Shown here piece after piece: positions 58,308-64,000 of a DNA stretch of 64,000 bases (position 1 is its first letter; every line of letters starts with the position of its first letter). The DNA comes from Metellina segmentata (lineage: Eukaryota > Arthropoda > Arachnida > Araneae > Tetragnathidae): positions 63,184,998 through 63,248,997 of the forward strand of contig OX375876.1 in the NCBI GenBank assembly GCA_947359465.1. The letters run 5' to 3'. Below the pieces are notes generated by a model. The model was not told the DNA's origin and ran no database searches. It saw only the letters and a program-made list of their open reading frames with translations. The position numbers and the translations under genes were made by a program.

Positions 58308-59884
58308 AAATAAAATACACAAAATAAAAGAAAGTCGCGTAAACTGTTGTGTGACAGGGGTCAAAATAAAAACATAATGATAATCCTTTGACCAGAAGAT
58401 AATATTTTGTTTTAATTTCATTTTTAATTTATTTATTCTATTTTCTTTCAGGAATATTGAATAAGACATACTGTGGTTTATTAGTAAATATGTATACATG
58501 CGTGGTGATGATGTCAAATTCTAGTAGCCAAAGAAATCGAAACACAAGAATCTCAATTTTAAATCTAAGCGTATGAGAAACACTATATTTCTTAAGGTAA
58601 TCAATTTGAATTACGGATTTTGTACTAAGAATCTGTTTAGATATAAAAAGATTATTTTGAAGGATGTGTTTTGGTTTATATGAAGTTTACTACAGTTTTT
58701 TTGTACTTAATAATACACTAGTTCTGTAAATTTGATTTTAAAAGTAGGGAAATGAGTTGTTCTAAAGGAGTCTAACGCCTTTCATATCATTCGAAATTAA
58801 CCATGATTTGATTTCTTGGATTATTTTGGAGATAAATTTATTTGCTGTTACCTTATGCTTAAAAAAATAGGCCTATGTTTCAAACATTGGTGTACATTTA
58901 AAAACATTGCTTACAAATACAACTGTATGTGTTTATTTTTTTCAATACTTCATATGTTTACTTTCTAAACACATGTAATCGGTTGTAGTTAGCAAGGAAA
59001 ATAATATTACATGCACGATTGCTTAGCTTTATTTAAAAATATCAGCTTTCCATGAAACACAATATTAGACCTTTGTATTACCAATTTTAGTACGTCCAAC
59101 ATTTCTATATTTTCCTTCATCATTCATAAGGGATTTATCTAGCATTAGTGTTTCAGCATTGTTGAACAAAAAATAACAATGGTTAAATTTTAGGTATATG
59201 AACACGTTTATAATGTACCTTTAAATACTTTTGTGACATTTAGATAACATCATTTGTGTGATGGTAATTCTGCCATGCACCTTTCCAAAAACAGCATTTT
59301 TATGCCTAGCAGAAAGTATCCCACCATCTTCATCAATCCCAAGTATCATCGCGAATAAGTTCATGATTCCCTTGTTATCAGCCGAGCTATTGACCAAATC
59401 TTTGGTTTAAGGAATACTTTCAAATTTTTAACCTACTTGGAATTGCATATCGTCTTTATTGTACAAATGACGAAAGCGTCATGGGAACTCTAAAACCAGA
59501 TCACTATATTACCTCATGTCCCAGCATAATTCAACTCTACACAGCCACATCACTGTGATACGTGGTTAAAATACCTGCCAGTTCACACTTTACAGCAGTA
59601 TAAAATTATGCAAATCGTGAAATTTGGGGCAGCAAGCATAAGGAACCAGCTTAATTTCAGTCATCTATTACATGCAATATTTTATTTCCGTTTAAAATCT
59701 ATGCACCTTGAAATAAAGACCTTAAGACTTACTCATTTGCCTCTTCAACCCTCATCTTAAAAATTTTGAATACCAACACTTCCATCCAATGAACAACTTG
59801 TAATTATGGCTTCCAATTTTAAAATATTGAGTCTTGCCGATTTTTAATCTGCTTGTACATCGAGGGGAATTATTTTTTATATTA
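58306..59884. other. unassigned AT-rich DNA
   Basis: No gene or element recognised in about 1.6 kb. Confidence 0.4.
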
Positions 59885-60130
59885 CTAGGTGGCTCTGTCC
59901 TTGCTCGCTAACGCTCGCCAACCCACTCGCATGAGAAATTCACTTTTTCGACTTTAACACTTAATGCACATTAAACTAGTAGCCACACCGGGAAAAAATC
60001 TTTTTCATCTTGTTCTCTATACAATTTTGAACAAACGATGATAGTTTCGTAATTTTCTCATCCGTACTCTCTCGGGAAACAGTCTAACAATCAAGCGAAA
60101 AAAGCGCGGTAACTTTTTCTTAATACAAAG
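59885..60130 (+). mobile_element. truncated relative of the ACTAG...TATATAG element
   Basis: ACTAGGTGGCTCTGTCC followed by TGCTCGCTAACGCTCGCCAA closely matches the first 50 bp of the insertion at 14664-15315. Similarity fades afterwards and no TATATAG end is found, so the right limit is a guess. Confidence 0.5.
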
Positions 60131-60169
60131 AGAAATCTACTTTAAAGCCTGTATCTCATGATGGAGTAA

Positions 60170-60460
60170 AGGATAGGTAGGAAACGTTACACTGGAGCAA
60201 CACAACGATGCTATTCACGGCGTTCGGGATCCACTCTTGAAGTAAGATGCAAGGATAACTCCTCGTAATTCAGATGAAGAGGGCAACACCTGAGTTGGTA
60301 CCTTTTTCTTCATATTTCCACGCCATGCCAACGTGAATACATTTGAGGCATGGTAGATTTAACGTGCGCCAGCCCAAGTGTACACAATAATCTTTGGCTG
60401 CACCAAGTTTCGAACTCGCAACCCTCCGGTTGCTCTTTCAACTGGAATGCCGAGGCACTG
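60170..60460 (-). mobile_element. SINE family 1 copy
   Basis: On the minus strand the head has AACCGGAGGGTTGCGAGTTC (box B-like). The body has GCACGTTAAATCTACCATGC, TTCACGTTGGCATGGCGTGG and the 3' block ending CCTACCTATCC. It is nearly complete. Confidence 0.75.
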
Positions 60461-60639
60461 ATGGAGTAGTTTATAAAAAATAGTTTAGAAAGCGTTCTTG
60501 AGATTTTAATTCATCGATAATATTGCTTCTGACCTATTACTGATCAATGATTAACTTCCCACTGCACTTGTAGTCAAAACTTTGCGTCCAGAATTCCACA
60601 AGATATTTATTTTTAATTTCTAATTCCTGATCGCTGACC

Positions 60640-60750
60640 TTTGCCACAGTAAAGGATCAATTGATAGCTATTTGGCTTTGGCACCTACTGGGCAAGCCAC
60701 CGTTGCTAGGAAATAGGTACAGTCATCCACATCCGCATTTACAAACCGAA
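60640..60750 (-). mobile_element. diverged fragment of SINE family 2
   Basis: On the minus strand CTAGCAACGGTGGCTTGCCC and AGTAGGTGCC match the family 2 body. The rest is eroded. Confidence 0.4.
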
Positions 60751-60789
60751 ATCAGAAATCGGAACATAATAGGTGGCAGACAATTTCTA

Positions 60790-62006
60790 CAAGGGGTATT
60801 CAAATGAAAAGCTACGAAACGTCGTAATAACGTACTCGTTAACATATTTGACTAAGCCGCTATGGGAGAACGTAGCGAGACATCTGGGGAAGCGATTGGA
60901 ATATCCGGCGTGGATCGGAGCATGAGCAGAGGCTCTTGTAAAGAGTGCCGTCCAATTGACGCGGAAGGTGTTAAATAGGCCGCTATTCTTCGCCGGATGG
61001 TGAACGTATACTGGGAAGTTTGTGTTTCCGACAAGTCAGTGAGAAAATGGAGTGCCCGTTTTCGTGCAGGCCGTGAGAGTTTGGTTGATGACCCTGGACC
61101 AGGCCAGGCAAACACAGTCATCACAGCTGATCTCATCGACAAGGTGGACGACCTAGTGAGAAGCTATCGGCGTGTCATATTGCGAATGTTGGCGGTGAAG
61201 GTGGATGTCAGTGTTGGAACAGTGTGGACAATTGTTTACGACAGGTTGCGTTATCGGAAGGTGTGCGCGCCGTCGGTTACGAAGCAGATCACCGACCAAC
61301 AAAAGGAACTGCGTATGGGGCTAGCACTTCAACATCTGTTTCGATATCATGAAGACCCCGCTTTCCTGGAGCGGATCGTCACAGATGATGAGAGCTGGTG
61401 CCATCACTACGAGCCAGAGACAAAGCGGGGCAGCATGCAGTGGAAGCACACGTCGTCACCTCCCCTAAAAAGTTCAAAGCCGTGGTGTCAGCCGGGAAGG
61501 TGTTGCTCACCGTCTTTTTCGACGTCCAAGGTCCGCTACTTGTCGAATTCCTCGATCACAGAAGAGCCATTAACTCCGATGTGTACTGTGAGACACTCCG
61601 AAGCCTACACAGGTCCATCAAGAACAAAAGACCGGGCTGCTCACGGAGGGTGTTATTCTGATCCATGATAACGCGCGTCCACACGTCTCCAGGGTCACAC
61701 ACGCGGAACTAGCCGTGTTCAAGTGGGAGCAGCTTGACCATCCGCACTACAGCCTGGACATATCGTCAATTGGAAACTAGAAAGGCCATTCCATCTGAAA
61801 GGGAAGCGCTTTAACTCGAACGACGAACTCAAGAACGCTGTGAAGGACTGGGTCTTTTCACGACCACAGGAATTCTGGAAACAAGGAATCCTTCGGCTCG
61901 TTAATCAATGGGACCGTTGTGCTCAGGCCTATGGTGTATACTTTGAATAAAGTCTTCATTTATACCCAAAGTGTCGTTTCGTACCTTTTTATTTGAACAA
62001 CTCTTG
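60790..62006 (+). mobile_element. near full-length mariner-family element
   Basis: The left end is CAAGGGGTATTCAAATGAAA, continuing AGCTACGAAACG. The right end read inverted is CAAGAGTTGTTCAAATAAAA, continuing AGGTACGAAACG. These are inverted repeats of about 32 bp. TA precedes the left end (60788-60789); the right flank is TT, a likely mutated TA. At 1217 bp it is close to the usual 1.3 kb. The transposase inside is inactive. Confidence 0.9.
60850..61950 (+). pseudogene. mariner transposase pseudogene
   Basis: Reading RPIDAEGVK, stop at 60976-60978, AAILRRM, then SDKSVRKWSARFRAGRESLV gives the paired helix-turn-helix region. IVTDDESW near 61375 carries the first catalytic Asp. A frameshift near 61470 leads to VVSAGKVLLTVFFDVQGPLL and INSDVYCETL. 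A second near 61650 leads to LIHDNARPHVS (second Asp), HPHYSPDI, then a stretch where the third Asp (usual PSD after 34 residues) is missing. After a third shift LKGKRFNSNDELKNAV and LVNQWDRCAQAYGVYFE run to the TAA at 61948-61950. One stop, at least three frameshifts and a lost catalytic residue show it is dead. Confidence 0.9.
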
Positions 62007-62470
62007 TTCGATGAATATGCCAGTTGGGCTGCCAGACAATTCTGTTAGGTCTAAGCAACATAAACACACAAAAGATTGTGATCATGAGCAAGTGTGGTTT
62101 CAGAATGCCCCTATTATTAGCCAAACAACTCTCCAAACCTTTTGTTTAGTGGTTCATTTCAAACTTTTAATCAACTTGGAGGTGTGTATCGTCTATGAAT
62201 AGTGAAACGAGTTAGAAAGTCCGTTCTGGAGGTTTATACTGAACAACATTATTGCTTCCAACTTCTAACAAACACTAATTTCCCATTGTGCCATTTAAAA
62301 CTTTTCGTTCAAAATTCCACCCGATTTTGGCTAACCCAGCAGAAATAATCCCACGCCAAAACATCCTTCACATTCCCAAATGCCATCACTTGCACGTGTT
62401 GGCTCAGAATTCCCCTATCATTAGCCAAACAATTTGCCCATCCCCTTGTTTAGTGAATAATTTTTCATTT

Positions 62471-62593
62471 TTAACCCTCCAAGTGGTTTCGACGAGATAT
62501 CTCATCCATCAAGACTGGACTAATTTTGCTAATGACGAGATACCTTATCAAGATACTGCCAATTTTTCGATGATGACGAGAAGAGGGTTTTCC
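62471..62593. mobile_element. piggyBac-like MITE, internally shortened
   Basis: TTAACCCTCCAAGTGGTTTC at the left is the best-preserved left end of the family. The interior has GACGAGATATCTCATCCATC and ATGACGAGATACC. The right end is abbreviated to GACGAGAAGAGGG without a clear TTAA. It lies inside a ~303 bp tandem unit. Confidence 0.68.
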
Positions 62594-62880
62594 TACATGA
62601 AGGTATGCTATATATATAGTCCATGAATACAAAAAGACGTTAGAAAGTCGTTCTCGAGATTTTTACTAAAACTCAATAATAGTCCTCCCATATATCAATC
62701 TCTAATTTCCTATTGTACGTACATTCAAAGCTTTGTGTCCAGCACTCCACAGGGTTTTGTTATTCCTAACAGAAACAATTCCATGAAAAAACACCCTTCA
62801 CATTCCCGAATGTCATCACGGGCACGTGCGGGTTCAGAATTCCCCTTTCATTAGCCAAGCAATTGGCCCAACCTCTTGTT

Positions 62881-63889
62881 TTTTTTCGTGAACTATTTCA
62901 CCGACCTTATCTTATTAGGCGATCTTTCGACTCGATAAATAATCAATGAACATGGGTGGCGAACTATTCCGATTCTATCTCTAAGTAATTATCTATTTTA
63001 GCTCATTAATACCGTGTTGCAAGTGAGGTTTTTTCTCCCAAACAAATCTCGGCGAGGATGTCTTGACGACAACTGGGTGTTCTCAAGAATTTGCCGAGCG
63101 ACATTTCTTGTGCTGTCACCGCTTCTAAGATCATTAATTTGTGAAAGAAGTGGCGTTGCGTTATCAGCGGTTTTCTGGGTAGCTCGCGACTATTTAACTT
63201 TACGTTACATGACATCTGCACGCGAATTCTTGTACTTCATAAATTATTGGGTTTAATCTCTCTTACCTCTTAACACTAGCGTACTGTGTGCTTGGGAGGA
63301 GTAGCACACGGTTGTTACGTTTTAGGTTCTTAATTGTCACTTAAGTTGGATCGACGAAGCGGGATTTAAGTTTATTCGGTGGGTTACGTTGCGTCAGAGA
63401 AATAAATCGGTCAAAAAAAATCTGGATTGTAAGTAGCATTAATTTGAGAGTTAATAAATGTAATATAGCGTGATCGGATTGTGCTGTCGCATTTAATTTC
63501 GACATATACATCTCAAAACTCATGATCAAAGTTTTTCTTCGCTTGATCCAATGATATAGTGCGATCATGATTTATAAATGATAGTATTTTTTGCATTGGA
63601 TTTAAGAGATTAGTTAAATATACTTGTACTGCAGAGCAAGTGACCTATTCGAAGAATCAAATCAATTAAATTGAGATATCACTTGTAAGAAATAATCAAA
63701 TTAACTGTCTTAATGTTATTTAATATTAACAGCTCTGTTGATTATAATTTTAAATAAAATAACCCAGTATTATTTATTCGATTCAGGTATTAAAGGTTGG
63801 TAGTGTTTTATGACATAAAGTCGTATATGATCAAGCAACATGCACAAAAGATACATAATGTTAAGTAAACGTACAAACAAATACAAAGT
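62881..63889. other. unassigned DNA
   Basis: No gene or element recognised. The overlapping frames at 63006-63256 on both strands have no domain. Confidence 0.4.
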
Positions 63890-64000
63890 AGATAGGTAGT
63901 TTAATTTACTATTACCTTGGAGCAACTTGGTAGTCTATTAGCGCTGGTCAGGAATATTTTCCTTTGGGAAAGATCCAATATACAAAGAAAGCTTTTGACT
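63890..64000 (-). mobile_element. SINE family 1 copy, cut by the window end
   Basis: GATAGGTAGTTTAATTTACT, GGTAGTCTATTAGCGCTGGT and CCTTTGGGAAAGATCC are the minus-strand 3' end of the family. The remaining part should continue beyond 64000. Confidence 0.6.

Larger units (their letters stand above)
60461..62880. repeat. tandem array, unit about 303 bp, broken up by insertions
   Basis: TCAGAATTCCCCTATCATTAGCCAA-type sequence recurs near 62101, 62402 and 62830. The spacings are 301 and 428 bp, and the second falls to about 305 when the MITE at 62471-62593 is removed. TTGCGTCCAGAATTCCACA-like words recur at about 60586, 62310 and 62735. The unit at 60461-60640 is separated from the rest by a SINE fragment and a mariner. 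Confidence 0.78.

Noticed and set aside
60852..61142. 96-codon minus-strand protein
   Set aside because: It is the antisense shadow of the mariner transposase pseudogene.

Overview
This window is AT-rich nuclear DNA from a eukaryote, most likely an arthropod and plausibly a spider. The support is the transposon set: Tc1, mariner, hAT, Tigger-like and piggyBac-like DNA elements, a CR1-like LINE, RNase H-bearing LINE fragments and several tRNA-derived SINEs. The spider assignment is an inference from familiarity with such elements; no host gene is available to confirm it. I found no convincing host exon, tRNA or rRNA gene. Every recognisable coding stretch is a decayed mobile-element gene.

Layout. 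0.1-1.1 kb: a decayed ~580 bp duplication. 2.3-5.6 kb: a Tc1-like pseudogene (-), an RNase H LINE tail (-) and an internally deleted mariner (+). 8.7-9.1 kb: piggyBac-like MITE remnants. 10.0-10.5 kb: a SINE with perfect target duplications. 10.93-12.26 kb: one hAT-like element nested in another. 13.06-14.18 kb: a second SINE family and a probable solo LTR. 14.4-16.1 kb: a ~240 bp tandem array carrying a 652 bp insertion. 16.6-17.5 kb: a MITE and a Tc1 C-terminal fragment. 20.7-24.9 kb: another tandem array, invaded by two abutting head-to-tail copies of a 1.6 kb element. 27.5-29.8 kb: a ~203 bp array split by a Tc1 element. 30.5-34.4 kb: SINE copies. 34.8 kb: a 25 bp minisatellite. 37.6-38.65 kb: a ~333 bp array. 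39.2-41.7 kb: three-layer nesting (SINE, Tigger-like element, LINE fragment). 42.4-43.1 kb: a MITE and a 26 bp minisatellite. 46-50 kb: degenerate arrays and a MITE. 52.4-54.5 kb: a fairly young CR1-like LINE inside a SINE, then a MITE. 56.8-58.3 kb: a near-perfect large inverted repeat between two (AT)n tracts, enclosing a reverse-transcriptase fragment. 60.2-62.9 kb: a ~303 bp array dispersed by SINEs, a mariner and a MITE.

Nothing here forms a pathway or operon. What repeats is architecture: short local tandem arrays (units about 170-600 bp, two to five diverged copies, each array different) that serve as landing sites for transposons. I did not find a clearly new biological system. The best leads are the inverted-repeat retroelement at 56.8-58.3 kb, the head-to-tail pair at 21.7-24.9 kb and the piggyBac-like MITE family. 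Long stretches, notably 5.6-8.7, 17.5-20.7, 43.1-46.0, 50.2-52.4 and 58.3-60.2 kb, hold nothing I can identify.
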